The translations under genes and the position numbers were made by a program. 64,000 nt of DNA from Phenylobacterium sp. (GTDB taxonomy: Bacteria > Pseudomonadota > Alphaproteobacteria > Caulobacterales > Caulobacteraceae), in assembly GCF_016793225.1 (NCBI RefSeq), contig NZ_JAEUMN010000162.1, positions 22,078-86,077 of the forward strand. The letters are read 5' to 3'. The first letter of the stretch is position 1. The number at the start of each line of letters is the position of its first letter. This document shows positions 1 to 9,594 of the stretch, in pieces. The notes below the pieces were generated by a model, which searched no databases, had not been told where the DNA came from, and was given only the letters and a program-made list of their open reading frames with translations.

Positions 1-118
1 GTCCGTCGAAGAACTCGATGACGCAGAAGCCCTCGTCCATCGAGTCGAAGAGCGCGCGGTAGCGCACAAGGTCCTGAGTGACCTGCGCCTGATCCAGGCC
101 TTGTGTCGTTCCGCGCAT
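1..118 (-). CDS. PAS-domain sensor protein, N-terminal fragment
   Basis: Only the first 39 codons are in the window; the gene runs off the left edge. The start is the ATG read leftwards from 118. The visible residues include RYRALFDSMDEGFCVIEFFD, which is typical of the opening of PAS domains in bacterial sensor histidine kinases and response-regulator hybrids. No catalytic domain can be seen, so the output function is unknown. It has no upstream partner on the same strand; the next gene (ferredoxin) ends about 180 bases to the right and reads towards it. Confidence 0.6.
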   Translation of the reverse strand, partial: MRGTTQGLDQAQVTQDLVRYRALFDSMDEGFCVIEFFDG

Positions 119-260
119 CGCGTCCCCCGAAGCCAGGACAGGCTTCCGCCTTCCGGAAATGCGCAGCTTGGCAATTGGATGCATGGCGCGCGCACGAACG
201 CGCGGTCGCCGCCAAGGGCGGGCGGCGGGTCGGGGGATCGAAGAGATGGACCGCGGTCAG

Positions 261-281
261 CGGCCGGCGGCGAGCCGGCCG
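261..281 (-). terminator. GC-rich hairpin downstream of the ferredoxin gene
   Basis: A perfect 8-base-pair inverted repeat, CGGCCGGC and GCCGGCCG with a 5-base loop, lies 20 bases past the ferredoxin stop. There is no U-tract, so it could be a weak or Rho-assisted terminator, or only an RNA-stabilising hairpin. The rest of 119-300 shows no gene; it must hold the promoter of the leftward PAS gene. Confidence 0.4.
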
Positions 282-300
282 TCCGGGCGGGCGGCAGCCG

Positions 301-1871
<1,571 letters not shown>

Positions 1872-1891
1872 GGTTCTCCGATGCCCAAAAG

Positions 1892-1905
1892 TGACACTGG
1901 CGTCA
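1892..1905. promoter_or_regulatory. Candidate operator in the reductase/P450 divergent promoter
   Basis: TGACACTGGCGTCA has TGAC and GTCA arms spaced by six bases. It lies in the 137-base region between the divergently read ferredoxin reductase and P450. Half-sites of this kind are common for TetR-family repressors, and a TetR gene follows the P450. This is sequence symmetry only; the match is short. Confidence 0.35.
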
Positions 1906-2008
1906 ACTTGCGCCGCGGGTTCACGCCCCGTGCGGCGCGCAAGAGCGCTTGCGAAACAGCGTTTGGATAGGCCCCATCCTCATCGGGAAACGCCGATGGA
2001 GAGCGCTC

Positions 2009-3283
2009 ATGGACGACGGATCGCTGGATTTCAAGCAGGCCGCCGAAGCTGAGGCCTGGTCGACGCCCATCGAGGCCCTGAACCCGGCGCAGGCCGACCT
2101 GTTCGCCCATGACGCCATGTGGCCGATCTTCGATCGGCTGCGGAAGGAGGCGCCCGTCCACTGGAGCGCGCCGAACGAGGAGTTCGACGGCTACTGGTCG
2201 GTCAGCCGATACCAGGACATCATGGCCGTGGACACGAACCACGAGGTCTTCTCCTCGGCCGACGGCATCGTCCTGCAGACCCGCGAAGCCAAGATCGAGG
2301 CCGACAAGCGGCCGCGCGGCAACAGCTTCATCGGCATGGACCCGCCGGGCCACGACGTTCAGCGCAAGACCGTCAGCCCCGCCGTGGCGCCGGCCAACCT
2401 CCAGGCGCTGGCGCCGCTGATCCGCGAGCGCGCCGGCAAGATCCTGGACGGACTGCCGATCGGCGAGGAGTTCGACTGGGTCGACCTCGTCTCCAAGGAG
2501 CTCACGGCCATGACCCTGGCCACGCTCTTCGACTATCCGCAGGCGCGGCGGCGGGACCTGACCTTCTGGTCCGACATGTTCACCAACGCCCCGGGCTTCG
2601 GGCCGGCCAAGAGCTGGGAGCACAAGCGGGAGCAGGCCGACGCCTGCTTCGCCGCCTTCGACGACCTGTGGGCCGAGCGGGTGAACGCGGCGCCGAAGTT
2701 CGACCTGGTCTCGATGATGGCCCACGCCGAGGCCACCCGGAACCTCTCGGCCACCGACTATCACTCCAACGTCGTGCTGCTGATCATCGGCGGCAACGAC
2801 ACGACCCGGAACACCATCTCGGGTTCGGTCTACGCGCTCAACAAGAACCCCGACCAGTACGACAAGCTGCGGGCGAACCCGTCGCTGATCCCGTCGATGG
2901 TGTCCGAGACCATCCGCTGGCAGACGCCGCTGGCGCACATGGCGCGCACCGCGACGCGCGACTTCGAGCTCCAGGGCAGGACCATCCGCAAGGGCGACCG
3001 TGTCGTCATGTGGTACGTCTCGGGCAACCGCGACGACGCCCAGATCGAGAACCCCAACGCCTACGACATCGAACGCGCGCGGCCCCGCAACCACCTCTCG
3101 TTCGGCTTCGGCATCCACCGCTGCGTGGGCAATCGCCTGGCCGAGCTGCAGCTCACGATCATCTGGGAAGAGATCCTCGCCCGCTTCCCCGAGATCCGCC
3201 TGGTCCGCGAGCCCCTGCGCACCCACTCGGTGTTCGTGAAGGGCTACGAGACCCTCCCGGTGGTGATCCCGACGCGGAACTGA
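2009..3283 (+). CDS. Cytochrome P450, CYP153-like alkane/fatty-acid terminal hydroxylase
   Basis: A 424-residue soluble P450. The I-helix oxygen-activation motif GGNDTTRN is at about 261-268, the K-helix ExxR is in SETIRW, and the heme-binding loop FGFGIHRCVGNRLAELQL places the axial cysteine at residue 372. The wording of the I-helix, SETIRWQTPLAHMARTA and heme loop is characteristic of the CYP153 family, whose members hydroxylate the terminal methyl of medium-chain alkanes and related substrates. The reading frame extends 20 codons upstream, but ATG 2009 with GGAGAG upstream gives the natural N-terminus. The divergent reductase and ferredoxin are its likely redox partners. Confidence 0.9.
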   Translation: MDDGSLDFKQAAEAEAWSTPIEALNPAQADLFAHDAMWPIFDRLRKEAPVHWSAPNEEFDGYWSVSRYQDIMAVDTNHEVFSSADGIVLQTREAKIEADKRPRGNSFIGMDPPGHDVQRKTVSPAVAPANLQALAPLIRERAGKILDGLPIGEEFDWVDLVSKELTAMTLATLFDYPQARRRDLTFWSDMFTNAPGFGPAKSWEHKREQADACFAAFDDLWAERVNAAPKFDLVSMMAHAEATRNLSATDYHSNVVLLIIGGNDTTRNTISGSVYALNKNPDQYDKLRANPSLIPSMVSETIRWQTPLAHMARTATRDFELQGRTIRKGDRVVMWYVSGNRDDAQIENPNAYDIERARPRNHLSFGFGIHRCVGNRLAELQLTIIWEEILARFPEIRLVREPLRTHSVFVKGYETLPVVIPTRN

Positions 3284-3288
3284 AAAAT

Positions 3289-3329
3289 CCTCTCCCCCGC
3301 GCGCCGCCAGGCGCGACGAGAGGGAGAGG
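3289..3329. repeat. GC-rich inverted repeat (CCTCTCCC/GGGAGAGG)
   Basis: CCTCTCCC at 3289-3296 pairs with GGGAGAGG at 3322-3329, and an inner GCGCC/GGCGC stem sits between them. It begins 6 bases after the P450 stop, so it may end that transcript. Related arms occur at 3446-3470 and 42942-42977, so it belongs to a family of small dispersed palindromes. The 228-base gap 3284-3511 holds no other recognisable gene. Confidence 0.5.
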
Positions 3330-3445
3330 GTCGGGAGAGGGCGGCTGGGCGACGCTGTCGGTCCGGCGAGGGCCCGCCTGTGCTGCGGAGTTCGGGCCGC
3401 CGCCCTGCGGCCGCCTCGACAGCGCCGCCCTCACCCTTCCCTCTC

Positions 3446-3470
3446 CCTCTCCGCTTCGCGGGGGGAGAGG
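3446..3470. repeat. Second GC-rich inverted repeat with GCTTCGC core
   Basis: CCTCTCCGC, then a short TTC loop, then GCGGGGGGAGAGG. Its CCTCTCC/GGAGAGG arms match the copy at 3289-3329, and the GCTTCGC core resembles the GCGAAGC core of the copy at 42942-42977. It lies 42 bases upstream of the TetR start and may be a dispersed REP-like element rather than a regulatory site. Confidence 0.45.
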
Positions 3471-3511
3471 AGAATTGCGCGGCGCGCGTCAGCCTGACCT
3501 ATAGTCGCCGC

Positions 3512-4084
3512 ATGGAAGCGGGTCGGAAGTACCACGTGGGGGAGGTGAAGAGCCGGCTGCTGCGCGAGGCGCGGGGCATGCTCGAGGAGGGCCAGCCGCT
3601 GCACCTACGCGCCCTGGCGGCGCGGGCCGGGATCACCGCCGGGTCCATGTACCACCACTACGAGAACAAGACCGAGCTCCTGGGCGAACTGGCGGCCGGC
3701 GGGTTCAGGGAGCTGCGCCGCGATCTGGAGGCCGCCGAGCGCGCCGCGGTGGACGGCCAGCGCCTGCGCGCCTGGGCGACCGGCTATTTCCGCTACGCCC
3801 GCGCGGAGCCCGCGCTCTTCGCGCTGATGTTCGATCCCGAGGTGGCCGAGCTGGAGCCTGTGGCCGAGGCGCGGGCGGCCATGCTGGCCAGCCTCCACGC
3901 CCTCGTCGCCGACGTCGCCGCCGCCCTGGATCGTCCCGGCGCCCCGCTCGACAAGATTACGCTGGCCGTCTGGGCCGCCTCGCATGGGGCCGCCTCGCTG
4001 AGCCCGGCCGCCCGCGCCCAGTCCGACCTCATCGACGACGTCATCGCCGGCCTCGACGCCCTGTTCAGGCCGGAACGGGGATGA
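3512..4084 (+). CDS. TetR/AcrR-family transcriptional regulator
   Basis: A 190-residue one-component regulator. The N-terminal DNA-binding helix-turn-helix is seen as RALAARAGITAGSMYHHYENKTELLGEL at about residues 30-57, with the usual YxHYxNKxEL ending of TetR domains. The C-terminal 120 residues are helical and alanine-rich, as in WHG-type ligand-binding TetR domains. The ATG at 3512 is chosen because the open frame upstream runs through the GC-rich repeats. It follows the P450 on the same strand after 228 bases, so it is a candidate regulator of the P450/redox-partner genes; this is inferred. Confidence 0.85.
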   Translation: MEAGRKYHVGEVKSRLLREARGMLEEGQPLHLRALAARAGITAGSMYHHYENKTELLGELAAGGFRELRRDLEAAERAAVDGQRLRAWATGYFRYARAEPALFALMFDPEVAELEPVAEARAAMLASLHALVADVAAALDRPGAPLDKITLAVWAASHGAASLSPAARAQSDLIDDVIAGLDALFRPERG

Positions 4085-4190
4085 CCGTAGAGCAGTTGAG
4101 CCTTCATTCGCCCAGGGGGCGAAGCTTGTTGTCGGCGCTCCGCGTTCGATCAAGGGTGGCCCGGAAACACGCATTGAGTGGGGATGACCT

Positions 4191-4871
4191 ATGCGCAAAT
4201 TCGGGTTCGCCGCGGTGGCGATCGCGGCATCACTGCTGGGCGCGGCTCCGGCCGGCGCGGCGGCGCTTCTGACGTCAGACGCCGGTTACACGGGGCCGAT
4301 CCTGGACTTCGGCGCCTACAGCGGCCAGTTCTACGTCTTCACCGCCGGCCCGCTCTCGCTGCCGGGCGGCATCACCTATTCCTCCGAGAGCCCTGGTTCC
4401 GTTCTGGGGATCGGCGGCTACGGACTCAACGGCAACGGGAGCAGCGAGACGACCAACATCATCGGCACGAACGATCCGGGCGCGTTCGTGACCCTGGAGT
4501 TCGACACCGCCGTGGCGATGTTCGGGGGCGGCTTCAACTACGCCGCGGATGGCAACGGCACGCCCCTGTACGACGCCGTCATCATGCGGGCCTTCGACGA
4601 CGCCGACGTGCTGATCGCCGAGTATGACATCGGCGATCTGGCGCCCATCTCGACGCCCGGCGCGGTCGACGCCTTCGCCTTCCGCGGGATCGACGGCGGT
4701 GGCCGACTGATCAAGCGCTTCGAATTCGGCGGCTCGTACGCGATCCTGGCGGCCCAAGCCACGGAAACGGGCGGGGTGCCCGAGCCGGGGACCTGGGTGC
4801 TCATGATCCTGGGCTTCGGCGCCGCGGGCGCCATGCTGCGCCGCCGCCGCCTGGCGCCGACCGCCGCCTGA
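4191..4871 (+). CDS. PEP-CTERM (PEPxxWA) sorting-domain protein
   Basis: A 226-residue exported protein. Residues 1-24 form a signal peptide ending PAGAAA. The middle is a beta-rich, glycine-rich domain of unknown function. The C-terminus has the complete sorting signal: VPEPGTWVLMILGFGAAG, a hydrophobic segment and an RRRR tail. Such proteins are processed by an exosortase and often end up at the surface or in extracellular matrix. No exosortase or EPS gene is in this window, so the sorting partner must be elsewhere. It is monocistronic by its neighbours' orientation. Confidence 0.88.
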   Translation: MRKFGFAAVAIAASLLGAAPAGAAALLTSDAGYTGPILDFGAYSGQFYVFTAGPLSLPGGITYSSESPGSVLGIGGYGLNGNGSSETTNIIGTNDPGAFVTLEFDTAVAMFGGGFNYAADGNGTPLYDAVIMRAFDDADVLIAEYDIGDLAPISTPGAVDAFAFRGIDGGGRLIKRFEFGGSYAILAAQATETGGVPEPGTWVLMILGFGAAGAMLRRRRLAPTAA

Positions 4872-4879
4872 TCCGGTCC

Positions 4880-4907
4880 GGACGCGGCGGGCCAGCCTGC
4901 CGCGTCC
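4880..4907. terminator. Hairpin between convergent genes
   Basis: A perfect 9-base-pair stem, GGACGCGGC with GCCGCGTCC and a 10-base loop, lies 9 bases after the PEP-CTERM stop and before the converging Sel1 gene end at 4953. It has no U-tract. It may work for both converging transcripts. Confidence 0.4.
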
Positions 4908-4952
4908 GTCGCGATCCGCCCGGCCTCGACGCGCTGCTCAGGCCGACCGCGG

Positions 4953-5861
4953 CTAGCGTCGCTTGCGCATCACCCCGGCCAGCTGCCGGGCAAGGTCGCG
5001 GCGTTCGGCGGCTTCCTTGCGCTCGCTCGGGGCGCCCGCCTCGGCCGCCTTCGCATACCACTCCGCCGCCTCGTCCAGGCCCGACGGATCCCAGGCCTTC
5101 TCGCCGCGCTGGCTCAGCACCCACGCCGCGTTTCCGAGATGGAAGGTCGCATCCGCCCGCCCGCCTTCGTAGGCCAGCAGCCAGAGCTCCCTGGCCCTGC
5201 GCACGTCGCGGGGCACGCCGTCGGCGTTCCAGTAGATCTGGCCGAGCACGAAGGCCGCGTTGACCTGGCGCTGGGCGGCGGCCTTCTCGTACCAGGACCG
5301 CGCCAACGCCACGTCCTGCGCCACGACCTCGCCCATCAGATAGAAGTTGCCGAGGTCGGTCTGGGCGTCGCGGTCGCCGGCCTCCGCCCCCTCACGGCAC
5401 AGCTGGACGGCCCGAGCCTTGTCGCCGCCGGTCTCCAGCAGAAGGTTGCCCTCGGCGCAGCGGGACTTGGGGATGCCCATGTCGCCGGCCTTGCGAAACG
5501 TCGCGATCGCCTTCTGGAGATCCTTCGGCCCACACTTGCCGTACTGATAGGCCTCGCCCAGGAAGTGCATGGCGTCGCCCCGCTGCTGTGCGGCGGTCTC
5601 GAGCCAGGCGCAGCCGCGGGCGGCTTCCGCCGCCGGGCGCGGCTCGAACGCCATGCGCAGGCCGGCGAACATCTGCGCCTCCGCCGCGCCGCCTTCGGCC
5701 AGCCGCAGCAGGCTGGACTCGTCGCCCGCCCGCGCGCGCGCCAACGCGGCGTCGACCTCGGCGCTGACGGGGCGTGCGCCGGCCATCAGAGACGTCTGCG
5801 CCGCCGCCGGCGCGGCCGCGACCCAGAGCGCGAGGGCGAGGATCGCGGCGGCCGGCCGCAT
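4953..5861 (-). CDS. Sel1/TPR-repeat periplasmic protein
   Basis: A 302-residue exported protein with a signal peptide (residues 1-23, ending APAAAQ). From about residue 55 it has Sel1-like repeats such as GDMGIPKSRCAEGNLLLE, GNFYLMGEVVAQDVALARSWYEKAA and GQIYWNADGVPRDVRRARELW, which form an alpha-helical scaffold for protein-protein contacts. Its ATG overlaps the TGA of sdhB by one base (TGATG), so it is probably the last cistron of the succinate dehydrogenase transcript. The binding partner is unknown. Confidence 0.85.
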   Translation of the reverse strand: MRPAAAILALALWVAAAPAAAQTSLMAGARPVSAEVDAALARARAGDESSLLRLAEGGAAEAQMFAGLRMAFEPRPAAEAARGCAWLETAAQQRGDAMHFLGEAYQYGKCGPKDLQKAIATFRKAGDMGIPKSRCAEGNLLLETGGDKARAVQLCREGAEAGDRDAQTDLGNFYLMGEVVAQDVALARSWYEKAAAQRQVNAAFVLGQIYWNADGVPRDVRRARELWLLAYEGGRADATFHLGNAAWVLSQRGEKAWDPSGLDEAAEWYAKAAEAGAPSERKEAAERRDLARQLAGVMRKRR

Positions 5862-6646
5862 CAGACCACCCGGTCGACCAGCATCTTCTTGATCTCGGCG
5901 ATGGCCTTCGCCGGGTTCAGGCCCTTCGGGCACACCTGCGCGCAGTTCATGATGGTGTGGCAGCGGTAGAGCTTGAAGGGGTCCTCCAGCTCGTCCAGCC
6001 GCTCGCCGGTGGCCTCGTCGCGCGAGTCGATGATCCAGCGGTAGGCGTGCAGCAGCGCGGCCGGCCCCAGGTACTTCTCCTGGTTCCACCAGTAGCTCGG
6101 GCAGCTGGTCGAGCAGCAGGCGCAGAGGATGCACTCGTAGAGGCCGTCGAGCTTCTCGCGGTCCTCGGGAGACTGCTTCCACTCCTTCTGCGGCTCGGGC
6201 GTCTCGGTCTGCAGCCAGGGCTCGACCGACGCGTACTGCGCGTAGAACAGCGTCAGGTCCGGGACCAGGTCCTTCACCACCGGCATGTGGGGCAGGGGGC
6301 TGATCTGGATCTTCTCGCCGGGGCACTCCTCGTGGCCGTGGGTGCAGGCCAGCGTGTTGCGGCCGGCGATGTTCATGGCGCACGAGCCGCAGATCCCCTC
6401 GCGGCACGAGCGGCGGAACGTCAGCGTCGGATCGACGGTGTTCTTGATGTGGATGAGGATGTCGAGGACCATCGGGCCGCACTGGCTGGTGTCGACCTCG
6501 TAGGTGTCCCAGCGCGGGTTCTCGCCGGAGTCCGGATCGTAGCGGTAGATCCTGAAGGTCTTGACCTTCGAGGCGCCCGCCGGCGCCGGGTAGTGCTTAC
6601 CCGTCGGCTTGATCTTCGAGTTCTTGGGAAGGGTGAGCTGGACCAT
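5861..6646 (-). CDS. sdhB: Succinate dehydrogenase iron-sulfur subunit
   Basis: A 261-residue subunit of complex II that carries electrons from the flavoprotein to ubiquinone on the cytoplasmic face of the inner membrane. The [2Fe-2S] ligands are in [21 protein letters not shown]. The [4Fe-4S] and [3Fe-4S] ligands are in [17 protein letters not shown] and [17 protein letters not shown]. Length is normal. It lies 15 bases after sdhA in the order C-D-A-B usual for alphaproteobacteria. Confidence 0.97.
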   Translation of the reverse strand: MVQLTLPKNSKIKPTGKHYPAPAGASKVKTFRIYRYDPDSGENPRWDTYEVDTSQCGPMVLDILIHIKNTVDPTLTFRRSCREGICGSCAMNIAGRNTLACTHGHEECPGEKIQISPLPHMPVVKDLVPDLTLFYAQYASVEPWLQTETPEPQKEWKQSPEDREKLDGLYECILCACCSTSCPSYWWNQEKYLGPAALLHAYRWIIDSRDEATGERLDELEDPFKLYRCHTIMNCAQVCPKGLNPAKAIAEIKKMLVDRVV

Positions 6647-6661
6647 TCGTCTATCCCTTCC

Positions 6662-8449
6662 TCAGTAGACCCGCGCCTTGGGCGGGAACGGCGCGATCTC
6701 GTTGGTCATGGTGTAGTCGTGCACCGGCCGGTAATCGATCTTCACCTTGCCGGTGGGGTCGTCGAACCAGGCCAGGGTGTGCTTCATCCAGGCCTTGTCG
6801 TCGCGGTCGGGGAAGTCCTCGTGCGCGTGGGCGCCGCGGCTTTCCTTGCGGTTCTCGGCGCCCACCACCGTGACGACCGCCTGGCCGATCAGGTTGTCGA
6901 GCTCGAGGGTCTCCATCAGATCCGAGTTCCAGACCATGGAGCGGTCGGTCACGCCGAGGTCCTTGCGCTTGGCTTCGACCGCGGCCATCCGCTTGACCCC
7001 GCTCGAGAGCGCCTCGCTGGTGCGGTAGACCGCCGCGTCCTCCTGCATGGCCATCTGCATCTCGAGGCGCAGCGCCGCGGTGGGCACCGGGCCCGACGCG
7101 TTGCGGAAGCGGTCGAGGCGGGCGAGGTGGCCCTCGGTGTGGTGCGGCTTCAGCTCGGGCTGGGTCGCGCCGGCCTTGAGCGTGTCGGCCGCGCGCAGCG
7201 CCGCCGAGCGCCCGAACACCACCAGATCGATCAGGCTGTTGGAGCCCAGGCGGTTGGCGCCGTGCACGCTGACGCACGCCGCTTCGCCCACGGCCATCAG
7301 GCCGGGCACCACCTGGTCGGGGTTCTTGCCGGCCTTGGTGACGACCTCCGAGTAGAAGTTCGTGGGGATGCCGCCCATGTTGTAGTGCACCGTGGGCAGC
7401 ACCGGGATCGGCTCCTTCGTCACGTCGACGCCGGCGAAGATCTTGGCGCTCTCCGAGATGCCCGGGAGGCGCTCGGCCAGGATCTTCGGATCCAGGTGGT
7501 CGAGGTGCAGGAAGATGTGGTCCTTCTTAGGACCCACGCCGCGGCCCTCGCGGATCTCCATGGTCATGGCGCGGCTCACCATGTCGCGCGGGGCCAGGTC
7601 CTTCACGGTGGGCGCGTAGCGCTCCATGAACCGCTCGCCCTGCGAGTTGGTCAGGTAGCCGCCCTCGCCGCGGGCGCCCTCGGTGATCAGGCAGCCCGAA
7701 CCGTAGATGCCGGTCGGGTGGAACTGCACGAACTCCATGTCCTGCAGGGGCAGGCCGGCCCGCAGCGCCATGCCGCCGCCGTCGCCGGTGCAGGTGTGGG
7801 CGCTGGTGGCCGAGAAATAGGCGCGGCCGTAGCCGCCGGTGGCCAGGATCACGAGCTGGGCCTGGAAGCGGTGCAGGCTGCCGTCGTCCAGCTTCCACGC
7901 CGTGACGCCGCGGCAGACGCCCTCGTCCATGATCAGGTCGAGGGCGAAGTACTCGATGAAGAACTCGGTGTCGTGCGCCAGCGACTGCCCGTACATGGTG
8001 TGCAGCATTGCGTGGCCGGTGCGGTCGGCCGCCGCGCAGGTGCGCTGGATCGGAGCCTCGCCGTAGTTCTTGGTCATGCCGCCGAAGGCGCGCTGGTAGA
8101 TCTTGCCGTCCGCCGTGCGGCTGAAGGGCACGCCCCAGTGTTCCAGTTCATAGACGGCGGCCGGCGCGTTGCGGCACAGGTACTCGATGGCGTCCTGGTC
8201 GCCCAGCCAGTCCGACCCCTTGACGGTGTCGTACATGTGCCAGCGCCAGTCGTCCTCGCCCATGTTGCCCAGGCTGGCCGAGATGCCGCCCTGCGCCGCC
8301 ACCGTGTGCGACCGCGTGGGGAACACCTTGGTGATGCAGGCGGTCTTCAGCCCCGCCTGGGCGCAGCCCAGCGCCGCGCGCAGGCCCGAGCCGCCGGCGC
8401 CGACGACGACGACATCGAACTTGTGATCGGTGAATTCGTAAGCCGCCAT
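6662..8449 (-). CDS. sdhA: Succinate dehydrogenase flavoprotein subunit
   Basis: A 595-residue catalytic subunit that oxidises succinate to fumarate. [12 protein letters not shown] near the N-terminus is the FAD-binding motif, and the histidine in [16 protein letters not shown] is the covalent FAD attachment site. The HPTG segment and the catalytic-arginine region [16 protein letters not shown] are present. It sits between sdhD (4-base gap) and sdhB (15-base gap). A 901-codon open frame on the opposite strand here is a GC shadow. Confidence 0.97.
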   Translation of the reverse strand: MAAYEFTDHKFDVVVVGAGGSGLRAALGCAQAGLKTACITKVFPTRSHTVAAQGGISASLGNMGEDDWRWHMYDTVKGSDWLGDQDAIEYLCRNAPAAVYELEHWGVPFSRTADGKIYQRAFGGMTKNYGEAPIQRTCAAADRTGHAMLHTMYGQSLAHDTEFFIEYFALDLIMDEGVCRGVTAWKLDDGSLHRFQAQLVILATGGYGRAYFSATSAHTCTGDGGGMALRAGLPLQDMEFVQFHPTGIYGSGCLITEGARGEGGYLTNSQGERFMERYAPTVKDLAPRDMVSRAMTMEIREGRGVGPKKDHIFLHLDHLDPKILAERLPGISESAKIFAGVDVTKEPIPVLPTVHYNMGGIPTNFYSEVVTKAGKNPDQVVPGLMAVGEAACVSVHGANRLGSNSLIDLVVFGRSAALRAADTLKAGATQPELKPHHTEGHLARLDRFRNASGPVPTAALRLEMQMAMQEDAAVYRTSEALSSGVKRMAAVEAKRKDLGVTDRSMVWNSDLMETLELDNLIGQAVVTVVGAENRKESRGAHAHEDFPDRDDKAWMKHTLAWFDDPTGKVKIDYRPVHDYTMTNEIAPFPPKARVY

Positions 8450-8453
8450 GGGA

Positions 8454-8837
8454 TCAGGCGCCCCCCAGCGCGACCTTGAGGACCGAGAAGATGGCCAGCG
8501 CCCCGGCCAGCCATCCGACGAAGAGGTTGAGGAGCAGGCAGGCCGCCTTGTTCAGGTGGCTGTAGACATAGTCCTCGATGACCACCCGCAGCCCCGAGAT
8601 CATGTGCGTGGTCGAGATGAAGATGGTCAGGATCACCAGGGTGGCGTTCACCGGCGAGCCGATCCACTCGACGGCGCTGTAGTAGTCCATCCCGGCCAGC
8701 AGGATGACGCTGTAGACGCCCCAGAGGACCAGCGGAACGAGCGCGATCGCGCCGACGCGTTCGCCCACCCAGTGCCCGACGCCGTGCTTGGCCGAGCCGA
8801 GCCCGCGGGCGCGGGAAAGCGGAGTGCGGTAGCTCAT
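8454..8837 (-). CDS. sdhD: Succinate dehydrogenase membrane anchor subunit
   Basis: A 127-residue integral membrane subunit with three predicted helices, at about residues 26-50, 60-82 and 102-125. The histidine in [17 protein letters not shown] is the usual heme b/quinone-site region of SdhD. Its ATG overlaps the sdhC TGA by four bases (ATGA), showing translational coupling. Confidence 0.92.
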   Translation of the reverse strand: MSYRTPLSRARGLGSAKHGVGHWVGERVGAIALVPLVLWGVYSVILLAGMDYYSAVEWIGSPVNATLVILTIFISTTHMISGLRVVIEDYVYSHLNKAACLLLNLFVGWLAGALAIFSVLKVALGGA

Positions 8838-9244
8838 GCCAGGGCTCCCGTCATGAAGGCGATCGCCCAGGCCGCCGCCGTGGCCGCGATGGTGAAGCCG
8901 AAGACCGTCCAGGCCGAGCCGTTGGCGCTCTTGATGTCCAGGCCGTGGCCGAAATCCCAGACCAGGTGCCGGACGCCGTTGGCGAGGTGGTAGAAGACCG
9001 ACGCGGTCATCCCCAGCATGACGAGCTTGCCCAGCGGCGAGCCCAGCAGGCCCATGAAGGCCTGGTAGGCCTCGGGCCCCATCGCCAGCGAAACCGCCCA
9101 GGCCGACACGATCAGGCCGGCCAGGTAGAGCCCGACCCCGGTGACCCTGTGCAGGATCGAGGTGAGCATGGTGACGTGCCAGCGCCAGATCTGCAGATGC
9201 GGCGACATGGGGCGGTCGGCGGGACCGCGTGGAACGCTTGTCAT
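8834..9244 (-). CDS. sdhC: Succinate dehydrogenase cytochrome b556 subunit
   Basis: A 136-residue first gene of the sdh operon. RPMSPHLQIWRWHVTMLTSI followed by HRVTGVGLYLAG is the SdhC signature, and HLANGVRHLVWD carries the heme-ligand histidine. Three membrane helices are evident. A GGGGAGG ribosome site precedes the ATG at 9244, and the promoter at 9285-9312 reads into it. Confidence 0.94.
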   Translation of the reverse strand: MTSVPRGPADRPMSPHLQIWRWHVTMLTSILHRVTGVGLYLAGLIVSAWAVSLAMGPEAYQAFMGLLGSPLGKLVMLGMTASVFYHLANGVRHLVWDFGHGLDIKSANGSAWTVFGFTIAATAAAWAIAFMTGALA

Positions 9245-9284
9245 GGCTTTAGCCGTGCCTCCCCAAAAGCCGTCGGCGAACCTG

Positions 9285-9312
9285 TTCTTAAGCGCCCGAC
9301 GAAGGGTGTCAA
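9285..9312 (-). promoter_or_regulatory. Predicted housekeeping promoter of the sdh operon
   Basis: Read leftwards, TTGACA at 9312-9307 and TAAGAA at 9290-9285 are separated by 16 bases. The surrounding bases (TTGACAC...GCTTAAGAAC) also fit the Caulobacter sigma-70 consensus TTGAC-N-GCTANAWC. It is 40 bases upstream of the sdhC start. The gap 9245-9594 (350 bases) also holds the LysR promoter and shows no extra gene. Confidence 0.65.
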
Positions 9313-9575
9313 CGAACGGCGGCGCTTGGAGGCCGCCTGGGCATGTCGATCCGACCCTGCGGGGGCGGCGGGCGCCCGATAGTGCGCCACCACGGGCGGG
9401 CGGCGCCTGCCGCAGACACAGGCCGCCTGCGGCCGGCGGCCTCGCCCGCCGCCAGCGGCGGCGTCACCTCGCATCGGTGCGGCGTGCATGGGAAACGGCA
9501 GGGCTCCACGCTTCGGATGACGCGAAGTTCTGCCGAGCCCTGGCGCTGACGACAATGCGTTCTTGCTGTAGCCTT

Positions 9576-9594
9576 CCTTCGCGAAAGGCGAAGG
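9576..9594 (+). promoter_or_regulatory. Hairpin covering the ribosome-binding site of the LysR gene
   Basis: CCTTCGC-GAAAG-GCGAAGG is a perfect 7-base-pair stem whose right arm is the Shine-Dalgarno region and ends one base before the ATG at 9595. If it forms in the mRNA, ribosome access to the start would be limited. Confidence 0.45.

Noticed and set aside
5774-8479. A 901-codon open frame on the + strand across the sdh genes
   Set aside because: It is antisense to sdhA, which is unmistakable, and its composition (Arg, Ala, Gly, Val, His) is that of a GC-rich shadow frame.
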